A stretch of DNA of 32,715 nt from Balneolaceae bacterium (GTDB taxonomy: Bacteria > Bacteroidota > Rhodothermia > Balneolales > Balneolaceae): contig SLLL01000123.1 of the NCBI GenBank assembly GCA_007134085.1, positions 1 through 32,715 on the forward strand. The letters are read 5' to 3'. This document shows positions 1 through 6,958 of this stretch, one piece after another. The first letter of the stretch is position 1. Every line of letters begins with the position of its first letter. The notes beneath the pieces were generated by a model that was not told where the DNA came from, made no database searches, and worked only from the letters and a program-made list of their open reading frames with translations. The position numbers and the translations under genes are program-made.

Positions 1-2
1 AG

Positions 3-953
3 GACGGGATTCCCTCGATCGACAATCCGAAATTTGTAAGCCAGGAGAAAGCCTCCGATTGGCTGCGGGGCCGGGAACCCGTGATTTCCCTCGAAATCAA
101 CGGAGAGGCCCGCGCCTATCCTATCCAGATATTGATGTGGCACGAAATTGCCAATGATGAAGTGGGTGGTGTTCCTGTTTCCGTTACCTTTTGTCCGCTC
201 TGTTACTCGGCAATCGTTTTTGATCGCCGTCACAACGGTGAAGTGTTGGAGTTCGGAGTATCAGGCCTGCTTCGCCATTCCGATATGATCATGTACGACC
301 GAACCACAGAAAGCCTTTGGCAGCAGTTTTCGGGTGAAGCACTGGTGGGCGACTACACGGGCAACTTTTTAACCATACTGCCAAGCCAGCTCATCTCTTT
401 TGATCAGTTTAGGGAAGCGCACCCCAATGCACCGGTACTGTCGAGGGAAACAGGACACCGGAGAAACTACGGTGAAAATCCCTATGCTGGGTACGATGAC
501 ATCAACAACTCTCCCTTTTTACTCCGGGAAGAGGTGCCGGATAAAATAAGTCCCATGGAGAAGGTGGTTGGCGTGCGAACCAAGAAGGCTGTAAAAGGAT
601 ACACATACAGCATTACACGCAAGCAACGGGTGCTGCACGATACCGTGGGTGAAAAACCAATCGTGATCTTTCACGTCGACGGAATGGCTTCTGCTCTTGA
701 TAACCGCACCATCCATCGTTCTCGCGACGACGGTGCCACGGGTGTATTCTCGCCAATATTAAACGATGAAAAGCTCGAGTTCGAATACAGAAATGGTGAA
801 ATCAGGGACAAGAAAACAGGCTCTGTTTGGAATATCTCAGGACAAGCTGTTCAAGGCCCCTTAAAGGGTGAACAGCTTGAAACAATGGTATATGGCGACT
901 ATTTAGCCTTTGCCTGGCTGGTATTCTACCCTGAAACGGAAATGTTCGAATGA
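3..953 (+). CDS. DUF3179 domain-containing protein (5' partial)
   Basis: The reading frame is open from base 3, and the upstream residues (DGIPSIDNPKF near the edge, then EPVISLEING) match the usual DUF3179 core. The gene therefore starts before the window, and the GTG at 81 is an internal valine codon, not the start. Visible family marks are RAYPIQILMWHEI, then a CPLC pair in VTFCPLCYSA, then a GVSGLLRHSDMIMYDR stretch and QFSGEA. The 316 visible residues reach the natural stop at 951-953. DUF3179 proteins are often secreted or lipoprotein-like and have no established activity; the CxxC pair suggests a metal or redox site, which is inference. The signal peptide, if any, lies outside the window. 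It is followed by a short palindrome and then a hydrolase gene. Family assignment is firm; function is unknown. Confidence 0.88.
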   Translation, partial: DGIPSIDNPKFVSQEKASDWLRGREPVISLEINGEARAYPIQILMWHEIANDEVGGVPVSVTFCPLCYSAIVFDRRHNGEVLEFGVSGLLRHSDMIMYDRTTESLWQQFSGEALVGDYTGNFLTILPSQLISFDQFREAHPNAPVLSRETGHRRNYGENPYAGYDDINNSPFLLREEVPDKISPMEKVVGVRTKKAVKGYTYSITRKQRVLHDTVGEKPIVIFHVDGMASALDNRTIHRSRDDGATGVFSPILNDEKLEFEYRNGEIRDKKTGSVWNISGQAVQGPLKGEQLETMVYGDYLAFAWLVFYPETEMFE

Positions 954-969
954 CTATAATACTTTGGCC

Positions 970-988
970 ATCAATTTTAAAAATTGAT
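970..988. promoter_or_regulatory. AT-rich palindrome between the DUF3179 gene and the hydrolase gene
   Basis: ATCAATT (970-976) and AATTGAT (982-988) are perfect inverted arms around TTAAA. It lies 17 bases after the DUF3179 stop and 20 bases before the hydrolase ATG. It could be a weak terminator or an operator; there is no T-run to decide. It also covers the TTG at 984, which makes that codon an unlikely start for the next gene. Confidence 0.3.
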
Positions 989-1007
989 ATATAATGAGCA
1001 GCAGATC

Positions 1008-1778
1008 ATGAAAACCAAAAAAATTGAATTTGAGAATCGTGAGGGATTTAAACTATCAGCCCGGCTGGATGAGCCGGATTCGGGCAGCATTGTTCAGTCG
1101 GTGCTTTTTGCCCACTGTTTTACCTGCGGCAAAAACCTGAGGGCAGCGGGCAATATCAGCCGGGCACTTACCGACAGGAAAATCGCTGTTTTCAGGTTCG
1201 ATTTTACAGGACTGGGTGAAAGTGAAGGTGATTTTGCCGATAGCACATTCTCATCGGATGTGAGCGACCTTGTATCGGCAGCGGAAAAAATGAAGGAACT
1301 CACAGAGCCGCCGGGAATTCTGATGGGACATTCCCTTGGAGGAACTGCCGTACTTCAGGCTGCGAAAGAGATCCCATCGTCCAGAGCGGTAGTAACCATA
1401 GGTTCACCCTGCAGTCCGGACCATGTAACCCACCACTTTGATGATAAAATCGATGAGATAGAATCCAGGGGTTCAGCAACGGTAAAGCTTGCAGGGCGCC
1501 CGTTTAAAGTGAAAAAGAAGTTTATCGACGACCTGAAGGAGCAGCAGATGGATAAAACAATTAGCGGTCTTGGCAAGGCACTGATGATTTTTCATTCACC
1601 GGTCGATGATACCGTAAGCATCAGCAATGCAGCTCATATTTACAAACTTGCCAAACATCCGAAAAGTTTTATTTCGCTGGATGATGCAGATCACCTTTTA
1701 TCCTCAGAAAGAGACAGTAATTACGTGGGCGAAGTAACTGCAGCGTGGGCCGGAAGGTATTTCTGCAACGGAAAGTAA
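1008..1778 (+). CDS. alpha/beta hydrolase, stand-alone relative of hydrolase-OsmC fusions
   Basis: This is a 256-residue alpha/beta-fold hydrolase. The nucleophile elbow GHSLGG places the serine at about residue 109; the acid is probably D200 or D201 (SPVDDTV) and the histidine H229 (DADHLL), so the triad looks intact. HCFTCGKNLRAAGNISRAL and FDFTGLGESEGDF are typical of the N-terminal half of bifunctional alpha/beta hydrolase/OsmC proteins. The OsmC peroxidase half that normally follows is absent: the protein stops shortly after the catalytic histidine and the AraC gene begins 13 bases later. I chose ATG 1008 over an in-frame TTG at 984 because MKTKKIEFENREGF is the family N-terminus. Substrate unknown; a cytoplasmic esterase or peroxidase-associated role is inference. 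Confidence 0.85.
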   Translation: MKTKKIEFENREGFKLSARLDEPDSGSIVQSVLFAHCFTCGKNLRAAGNISRALTDRKIAVFRFDFTGLGESEGDFADSTFSSDVSDLVSAAEKMKELTEPPGILMGHSLGGTAVLQAAKEIPSSRAVVTIGSPCSPDHVTHHFDDKIDEIESRGSATVKLAGRPFKVKKKFIDDLKEQQMDKTISGLGKALMIFHSPVDDTVSISNAAHIYKLAKHPKSFISLDDADHLLSSERDSNYVGEVTAAWAGRYFCNGK

Positions 1779-1791
1779 AGTTGCTTTGCTA

Positions 1792-2640
1792 ATGAAAGAG
1801 TTTACGAATTCCGAAATTAACGCACGCTTCGCATTGGCAGGTGGCTTTCCATCAGATTATGTGAATAACGGCCGTTTCATGATGCTGATCTGGAATGACG
1901 GTAAGCATCCTGTAAAGGTGTTTATTGATGAAAGGGAGATCCAGCTTTTACCGGATCATTTGCTCTGCACCACATACCTTCACAAAGTCCATATTGACAA
2001 TTCAAAAGAAGCTCTGAAATCTCTCTTTTTTAACAGGGAGTTCTACTGTGTTCATACCTACGACAGTGAAGTATCGTGCAACGGGCTTCTTTTTTTCGGT
2101 TCCAATTCAACACCGGTGTTAAAGCTTGATGAGGAAGAAATCAGCCGGCTTCGAACTCTGTTCGGGGTGTTGGAAGAAGAATTCTCAGAAGTGGACAATA
2201 ACCAGGAAGAGATGCTCCGTATTTTATTAAAAAGGCTCATCATCAGGTGTACCCGCCTTGCCAGAAAGCAGATCCTGAAAAGTGATGAGAATCAGGGTGA
2301 TATAGATCTTATAAGAACCTTTAATGTTCTGGTTGAGGAGCACTTCAAAACAAAAAAATCGGTAAAAGAGTACGCCGAACTGATGTATAAATCACCCAAA
2401 ACCATTACCAATGTGTTCGGTAAATACTCCGAAGAAACACCGCTTCAGGTGATTCATAACAGAGTGATTATGGAAGCCAAACGTCTGCTTTTCTATACGG
2501 ATAAATCAGCCAAGGAAGTTGGCTATGAGCTTGGCTATTCAGACCCGGCCCAGTTCAGCAAACTATTCAAAAACGTAGTGGGAGTGACAACTACTGAATT
2601 CAAAGAGAGCAGGAATTTTTCTCTATTCGGGCATAATTGA
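1792..2640 (+). CDS. AraC family transcriptional regulator
   Basis: A 282-residue protein whose last ~95 residues (about 176-271) form an AraC/XylS double helix-turn-helix: VKEYAELMYKSPKTITNVF is the first HTH and SAKEVGYELGYSDPAQFSKLFK the second, the latter matching the conserved A-x-x-x-G-[FY]-x-[DS]-x-x-[YF]-F signature with Q-F. The N-terminal ~170 residues look like a cupin-type sensing domain (YVNNGRFMMLIWNDG, then LLCTTYLHKV). ATG 1792 is preferred to the TTG two codons upstream. The gene lies 13 bases after the hydrolase stop and ahead of an AhpD-like gene, so it may control one or both; the ligand is unknown. Confidence 0.87.
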   Translation: MKEFTNSEINARFALAGGFPSDYVNNGRFMMLIWNDGKHPVKVFIDEREIQLLPDHLLCTTYLHKVHIDNSKEALKSLFFNREFYCVHTYDSEVSCNGLLFFGSNSTPVLKLDEEEISRLRTLFGVLEEEFSEVDNNQEEMLRILLKRLIIRCTRLARKQILKSDENQGDIDLIRTFNVLVEEHFKTKKSVKEYAELMYKSPKTITNVFGKYSEETPLQVIHNRVIMEAKRLLFYTDKSAKEVGYELGYSDPAQFSKLFKNVVGVTTTEFKESRNFSLFGHN

Positions 2641-2663
2641 CAACTCGCCGTGTACTCCTGCCA

Positions 2664-2694
2664 TTTTACGGGTAGGCATATCAGGTTATGTTTA
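2664..2694 (+). promoter_or_regulatory. candidate Bacteroidota-type promoter for the AhpD-like gene
   Basis: TTTT (2664-2667) and TATGTTTA (2687-2694) lie exactly 19 bases apart. Each differs by one base from the Bacteroidota -33 TTTG and -7 TAnnTTTG elements. This would give a leader of about 40 bases before ATG 2742. The match is by eye and only moderate. Confidence 0.3.
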
Positions 2695-2741
2695 TCTCAG
2701 ATTCATTAACAAAAAATAAACAACCAACGAGGTAAACAAAT

Positions 2742-3290
2742 ATGAAACCTTTTGATGTACCAACACGCGACGACGTATCCGAACAAAATCAGCAAATCTT
2801 CGATGATCTGAAATCCAAAGTCGGATTTATTCCCAACATCTATGCAACCTATGCCTATTCGGAACATGCCCCTGCGCGATATCTTGCTTTTGCAAATGGC
2901 AAAACATCCCTCAACAACAAAGAGAAAGAGGTTATAAACCTTGCTGTGAGCCAGGTAAATGGCTGCACATATTGCCAGGCGGCCCATACGGCAATTGGCA
3001 AGATGAACGGCTTTTCCGAAGAGCAAACGATTGAGCTTCGACAAGGCCGTGCACCATTTAACGAAAAACTGGATGCGCTGGCCAAACTGGCGAAAAGCAT
3101 TACCGAGAATCGTGGAAAGATCAGCGATGTAGTACTGGCCAATTTTTTCGATGCCGGTTACACCAAAGAAAACCTGGTGGATGTGGTACTGAATATCGGG
3201 GATAAAACTACCACCAATTTTCTGCACAACTTAACCGATATTCCGGTTGACTTCCCCGAAGCGCCGGAACTCACTGAAACTGTAAGCTAA
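2742..3290 (+). CDS. AhpD-like carboxymuconolactone decarboxylase family protein
   Basis: A 182-residue all-helical protein of the carboxymuconolactone decarboxylase/AhpD superfamily. The redox motif is seen as CTYCQAAH: C75, C78 and H82, the arrangement used by AhpD-type alkylhydroperoxidases to reduce peroxides through a dithiol. The N-terminal VGFIPNIYATYAYSEHAPARYLAF and LNNKEKEVINLAVSQVNGC are typical of the peroxidase-related branch. A GAGGT ribosome-binding site (2729-2733) sits ahead of ATG 2742. It lies between an AraC-type regulator and a small membrane protein with a shared operon-like layout, which suggests a peroxide or electrophile response. That role is inference; a decarboxylase activity is not implied. 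Confidence 0.9.
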   Translation: MKPFDVPTRDDVSEQNQQIFDDLKSKVGFIPNIYATYAYSEHAPARYLAFANGKTSLNNKEKEVINLAVSQVNGCTYCQAAHTAIGKMNGFSEEQTIELRQGRAPFNEKLDALAKLAKSITENRGKISDVVLANFFDAGYTKENLVDVVLNIGDKTTTNFLHNLTDIPVDFPEAPELTETVS

Positions 3291-3304
3291 AGGAGGTTCA
3301 CGAT

Positions 3305-3727
3305 ATGCATACCATTAACTGGAAAAACGCGATACTTGCCGGCATAGCCGGAACCATATTATTTGATCTTTTTGGACTGGCAATGGGCATGGGCTGGTGG
3401 GATATACCCGCCCTGCTTGGCGAACAGACAGGACTTGGACTTGCCTATGGAGTATTCGGGCATTTTAGCAACGGAGCACTATTGGCGATACTCTATGCCG
3501 GTATAGCACCATCTTTATGGGGCCCGGCGTGGATCAGGCCATTTATCTTCATCACAGCTCAAACCGTGGCACTGGTTTGGTTCTTTATGTTCCCGCTTGT
3601 AGGCGCTGGTGTTATGGGGCTGAATGTTGGCGTGGATATGGCTATCGGTTCACTCGTTCGCCACTGGATCTATGTAATTCCTTTTATTTTCATCATCAAT
3701 AAAGGGATCTTCGCAGCTAAGGATTAA
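3305..3727 (+). CDS. small four-helix membrane protein, function unknown
   Basis: A 140-residue integral membrane protein with hydrophobic stretches at about 8-28, 44-68, 78-98 and 119-135. I do not recognise a named family with certainty. Conserved-looking points are the G-rich first helix (LAGIAGTILFDLFGLAMGMGWW), GVFGHFSNGALLAILYA and the short loop SLVRHWIYV. A strong AGGAGG Shine-Dalgarno (3291-3296) begins immediately after the stop of the AhpD-like gene, so the two are almost certainly co-transcribed. A hairpin terminator follows. A link to peroxide or membrane stress is suggested only by the operon. Confidence 0.75.
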   Translation: MHTINWKNAILAGIAGTILFDLFGLAMGMGWWDIPALLGEQTGLGLAYGVFGHFSNGALLAILYAGIAPSLWGPAWIRPFIFITAQTVALVWFFMFPLVGAGVMGLNVGVDMAIGSLVRHWIYVIPFIFIINKGIFAAKD

Positions 3728-3750
3728 AGTACAGTGAATTCAAAATATAT

Positions 3751-3788
3751 AGGCATCTTTGGGAAACCTGGGATGCCTTTTCTTTTTT
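3751..3788 (+). terminator. rho-independent terminator after the AhpD/membrane protein operon
   Basis: AGGCATC (3751-3757) pairs with GATGCCT (3772-3778), with some further G-C pairing inside the loop region, followed by TTTTCTTTTTT. It lies 24 bases after the stop of the membrane protein gene. Confidence 0.75.
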
Positions 3789-3967
3789 CGAAAACGGATA
3801 TACAACTTCATTTTGGTGTTTTAATAGTTAAAAAAATTGACAGATAGGAGAATATCAAGCACATCCCTTCTTTTATTACAAGCTTTAGCTCTCGGCGCTA
3901 CTATATGCTTCTTTACAATAAGCACAATCATCTCTTTTTCATTACCAAAAACCGCTCAGGAATTTTG

Positions 3968-3976
3968 TAATTTTGC
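3968..3976 (+). promoter_or_regulatory. candidate -7 promoter element for a possibly leaderless transcript
   Basis: TAATTTTGC is an exact match to the Bacteroidota -7 consensus TAnnTTTG(C). It ends only three bases before ATG 3980, so the expected transcription start would fall at or next to the start codon. No good -33 TTTG is seen at 19 bases spacing (CCAA is there), which lowers confidence. Confidence 0.4.
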
Positions 3977-3979
3977 ATC

Positions 3980-5539
3980 ATGCAGAAAGAATATCAGCTA
4001 CGGGTACTACCACATATTGCAGCCACCCATGATGAGTTGCGCGCTCTTATCTCAAAAGAAAAAAAGATTGCCAAAGGCGAAATACGGCATGTTGAAATTC
4101 TTCGCCGTTCGATTGATGCACGACAAAAACAGGTGGTTATCAACCTGAAAGTGAAGGTTTACGTGGGCGAGGAGTTTACGGAAGAGCCGATAACTCTGCC
4201 CGATTATCCGGATGTGCGCAATTCGAAGGAGGTTTTGATAATTGGCGCCGGGCCTGCCGGAATGTTTGCAGCCCTTCAGTTGATAGAACTTGGCATGAAG
4301 CCGGTAATTCTTGAACGTGGCAAAGATGTAAAGAACAGAATTGCTGACCTGAAGGGGATAAATGTAAAGCACATTGTAAACGAAGATTCTAACTACTGCT
4401 TTGGCGAAGGCGGTGCCGGTACCTATTCAGATGGTAAGCTCTATACCCGATCAAAAAAGAGAGGAAATATCCAGCGGATTTTGGAGCTTTTTGTTGGATT
4501 TGGTGCTGTAAGAGATATACTGGTTGACGCCCATCCTCACATTGGTACCAATAAACTTCCGCCAATTATCGCAAGCATGAGAGAGTGTATTCTCGCAAGT
4601 GGGGGTGAGATACACTTTAACACCCGGGTGTCAGATTTTTTGATTAGCGGCGGTCAAATAAACGGTGTCAAGACGCTTAATAACGACACATACCGCGCAG
4701 ATAAAGTGATTCTTGCCACAGGCCATTCCGCTCGTGATATTTTTGAATTGTTGTATCAGAAAAAGATCAGGATAGATTTGAAGCCGCTCGCAATTGGCGT
4801 ACGGGTTGAGCATGCTCAGTCATTAATCGATTCGATTCAATACAGCTGTGAAGATCGCGGGCCTTATCTGCCTCCATCACCCTACAGAATTGTAAAGCAG
4901 GTGGGTGGCCGGGGAGTGTATTCGTTCTGTATGTGCCCCGGTGGTGTTATTGCGCCCTGTGCTACAAAACCGGGAGAGATCGTAACAAACGGCTGGTCAT
5001 CATCCCGAAGGGCACGGGCAACGGCAAATTCAGGGATTGTAGTAGAACTACGGCCTGAAGATTTTAAGAAGTACGAGAAATTCGGCCCGCTTGCTGCGAT
5101 GGAATATCAGAAAGAGATTGAACAGAAGGCCTGGGCAGCCGGAGGTAAAACGCAAACCGCACCTGCACAACGATTGGTAGATTTTGTTGATGGGAAAGTA
5201 TCAGCTGATTTACCAAACACATCATACGCACCGGGAATAACATCTGTTGAACTTTCCACAGTATTACCCTCAATTATTCATGATGCGCTGAAAAATGGGT
5301 TCAAACAGTTTGATAAATCCATGAAGGGGTATCTCACAAATGAAGCTGTGGTTCATGCACCTGAAACGCGTACTTCATCACCGGTAAGCATACCGCGGGA
5401 TTACCACACCTTAGAGCATCCGGAAATAAGTGGTTTATATCCATGCGGAGAGGGGGCAGGCTATTCCGGCGGAATTGTTTCCGCGGCAATGGATGGCATC
5501 AAATGCGCAAAAGTTGTTGCCGGAGTACCGTTAAAGTAG
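3980..5539 (+). CDS. FAD-dependent oxidoreductase (COG2509-like)
   Basis: A 519-residue flavoprotein of the uncharacterised COG2509 FAD-dependent dehydrogenase family. Residues 1-75 form a small N-terminal domain (HVEILRRSIDARQK is characteristic). The dinucleotide-binding fold starts at about 85 with GAGPAG (89-94) and ends its second strand with E112 in ILERG. CFGEGGAGTYSDGKLYTR follows at about 140-157, and the C-terminal FAD contact PCGEGAGYSGGIVSAAMDGIK lies just before the end. Length is normal for the family. ATG 3980 is supported by the family N-terminus; no Shine-Dalgarno is visible, consistent with a leaderless message. It stands alone, convergent with the gene on the other strand. 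Substrate unknown; presumably cytoplasmic. Confidence 0.88.
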   Translation: MQKEYQLRVLPHIAATHDELRALISKEKKIAKGEIRHVEILRRSIDARQKQVVINLKVKVYVGEEFTEEPITLPDYPDVRNSKEVLIIGAGPAGMFAALQLIELGMKPVILERGKDVKNRIADLKGINVKHIVNEDSNYCFGEGGAGTYSDGKLYTRSKKRGNIQRILELFVGFGAVRDILVDAHPHIGTNKLPPIIASMRECILASGGEIHFNTRVSDFLISGGQINGVKTLNNDTYRADKVILATGHSARDIFELLYQKKIRIDLKPLAIGVRVEHAQSLIDSIQYSCEDRGPYLPPSPYRIVKQVGGRGVYSFCMCPGGVIAPCATKPGEIVTNGWSSSRRARATANSGIVVELRPEDFKKYEKFGPLAAMEYQKEIEQKAWAAGGKTQTAPAQRLVDFVDGKVSADLPNTSYAPGITSVELSTVLPSIIHDALKNGFKQFDKSMKGYLTNEAVVHAPETRTSSPVSIPRDYHTLEHPEISGLYPCGEGAGYSGGIVSAAMDGIKCAKVVAGVPLK

Positions 5540-5543
5540 CGCA

Positions 5544-5585
5544 ACTCTGTGAAAGAGTGAGTGTACTCTATTTTCGGAAATAGAG
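5544..5585. terminator. hairpin pair in a convergent intergenic region
   Basis: Two small hairpins lie between convergent genes: ACTCT/AGAGT (5544-5548 and 5554-5558) and CTCTATTT/AAATAGAG (5566-5573 and 5578-5585) around a TCGG loop. The second is perfect and palindromic, so it could stop transcription from either side. Neither has a clear T-run. Confidence 0.4.
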
Positions 5586-5593
5586 ATAACTAC

Positions 5594-6202
5594 CTACGGA
5601 AACCACCCAAACCGAAGGGCAAGTGCAGCTGAAAAACCGGAGAGATCTGAATTTCCGGTGCCTTCAAGATTTACATTGTTCACATATCTGTAAAATAGGC
5701 CACCGCTTACCCTGAACCAGCTGGTTACATTCAGGTGGATATTTGCACCGGGCTGAAGGGCAAAAAAGCTGTCAGCAGTACGATCGAGCTCAATGTTTCT
5801 GTCTCTGTAGCGAACATCGCCGCCGCCAATTGTGGCCTGAAAACCGTAATGAACCAATTTATACGATCTGTTGAGATATTCCAGCTCAAAACCGCCATAA
5901 TTCATGCGCATTTCCGGTGTATCAATACCAGGAATCCGCCAGCCGTTTGCGTCGAAACCTGATTCTGTACGATAGTTACCCAGGCCAATATTTAGTGTGT
6001 GGCCTTCCCGGAATGTGATTGCCCATGCCGCTCTTGACCCCCTCAGATAAACCATCTCGCCATTTACTGAAGTAACACCGTAAAGCAGGGCTCCAAACCC
6101 TCCATGATGTACCTCACCGGAAATCAGCGTTTCTGTCTGTTGAGCTGAACTGATGGCGGGATGTATTGATAGTATCACAAAAAAGAGAGCGTACCGCGTC
6201 AT
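5594..6202 (-). CDS. secreted outer-membrane beta-barrel-like protein, downstream paralogue
   Basis: A 202-residue protein with a signal peptide (basic start, hydrophobic stretch, cleavage probably after ISSAQ or just before it). The mature part is rich in alternating, aromatic beta-strand sequence and ends in ALALRFGWFP, as expected of a small outer-membrane or surface barrel. It shares QQTETL, a following HGGFG box, an F/YELEYLNRSYKL-type segment and the C-terminal LSGFSAAL with its neighbour at 6202-6828, so the two are paralogues. Its start codon overlaps the neighbour's stop (TGATG), and a GGAGG ribosome-binding site lies inside the neighbour's last codons (6209-6213 on the reverse strand), showing translational coupling. 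No known function; not assigned to a named family. Confidence 0.75.
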   Translation of the reverse strand: MTRYALFFVILSIHPAISSAQQTETLISGEVHHGGFGALLYGVTSVNGEMVYLRGSRAAWAITFREGHTLNIGLGNYRTESGFDANGWRIPGIDTPEMRMNYGGFELEYLNRSYKLVHYGFQATIGGGDVRYRDRNIELDRTADSFFALQPGANIHLNVTSWFRVSGGLFYRYVNNVNLEGTGNSDLSGFSAALALRFGWFP

Positions 6203-6828
6203 CAGAAACCTCCAAACTTAAAGGTGATGATTGCGTTAAAGCCCGAAAAGTCGCTGTCACTAAACCCAAAACTGTCGATTCCGCTGGTAAACCTGTAACC
6301 TAAACCGGCAGAAATACGGAAGAAGGTTGTTACATTAAGTTCAGCGTGAGCGGCAGGTTCAAATACAAAATAGGTATCTACGTCATCTTCAAAATTTTCA
6401 TAATTGCTTTCACGCAGCCCTACTGCTCCTGCACCAGTAAGAGAAGAGAACGTAAAGTGAGCAAGCTTGTAGGAGCGGTTAGTATATTCAAAAATAAATC
6501 CGCCATATCCTGAAAAGGCATAGTAATCAACATCAGGAATTCCAACCTGAGGATCCGGAGCAAGATGATTTGTTGCGAGGCCAAATCCACCACCGCCAAG
6601 CGAGATGGTATGCTGTTCACTTAGATTGATAATCCAGCCGCCGCGTCCGCCAACCCAAACAGCACCCGAACCGGCAACATTTCCAATCTGTACTACAGGC
6701 CCGCCAAAACCGCCGTGAGTAACATCTCCGTCAAAGAGTGTTTCTGTTTGCTGGGCATTTGAAAGGTTTGGGGTTATGCTAAAGAGCAGAAAGGCTGCTA
6801 ATGCGAATAAAGGCTTGAAAGTGTTCAT
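6202..6828 (-). CDS. secreted outer-membrane beta-barrel-like protein, upstream paralogue
   Basis: A 208-residue protein with a clear signal peptide (MNTFKPLFALAAFLLFSI, cleavage probably at SNA-QQ). The mature protein begins QQTETLFDGDVTHGGFGGPV and is glycine- and aromatic-rich with barrel-like strands: RGGWIINLSEQHTISLG, GGFIFEYTNRSYKL, FFRISAGLGYRF. It ends in FKFGGF, and the terminal phenylalanine fits the outer-membrane insertion signal. It is the first gene of a two-gene unit with its paralogue. Function is unknown; a tandem duplication is inferred from shared motifs in the same order. Confidence 0.77.
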   Translation of the reverse strand: MNTFKPLFALAAFLLFSITPNLSNAQQTETLFDGDVTHGGFGGPVVQIGNVAGSGAVWVGGRGGWIINLSEQHTISLGGGGFGLATNHLAPDPQVGIPDVDYYAFSGYGGFIFEYTNRSYKLAHFTFSSLTGAGAVGLRESNYENFEDDVDTYFVFEPAAHAELNVTTFFRISAGLGYRFTSGIDSFGFSDSDFSGFNAIITFKFGGF

Positions 6829-6902
6829 AAGATTTAAATTAGATTTAATTATCTAAATTTCTCTTACGTATGCCAACCAACACTGTTTCACAAATATCTG
6901 AC

Positions 6903-6938
6903 ATAAAAAAACCTGATTGTGATGCCACAATCAGGTTT
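6903..6938 (-). terminator. rho-independent terminator of the glycogen phosphorylase operon
   Basis: A perfect 13-bp stem, AAACCTGATTGTG (6909-6921) with CACAATCAGGTTT (6926-6938), closes a four-base loop. On the reverse strand it is followed by a run of T (complement of the A-run before 6909), so it terminates the leftward operon ending at 6959. Confidence 0.9.
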
Positions 6939-6958
6939 TAGATAAGTGTTGCAAGTGA

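Noticed and set aside
2706-3227. 173-residue open frame on the - strand
   Set aside because: Antisense to the AhpD-like gene, whose CxxC motif and ribosome-binding site are clear.
3837-4148. Possible 103-residue protein upstream of the FAD oxidoreductase
   Set aside because: It overlaps the first 169 bases of the FAD gene in another frame, has no ribosome-binding site, and its latter half is a frame shadow of that gene.
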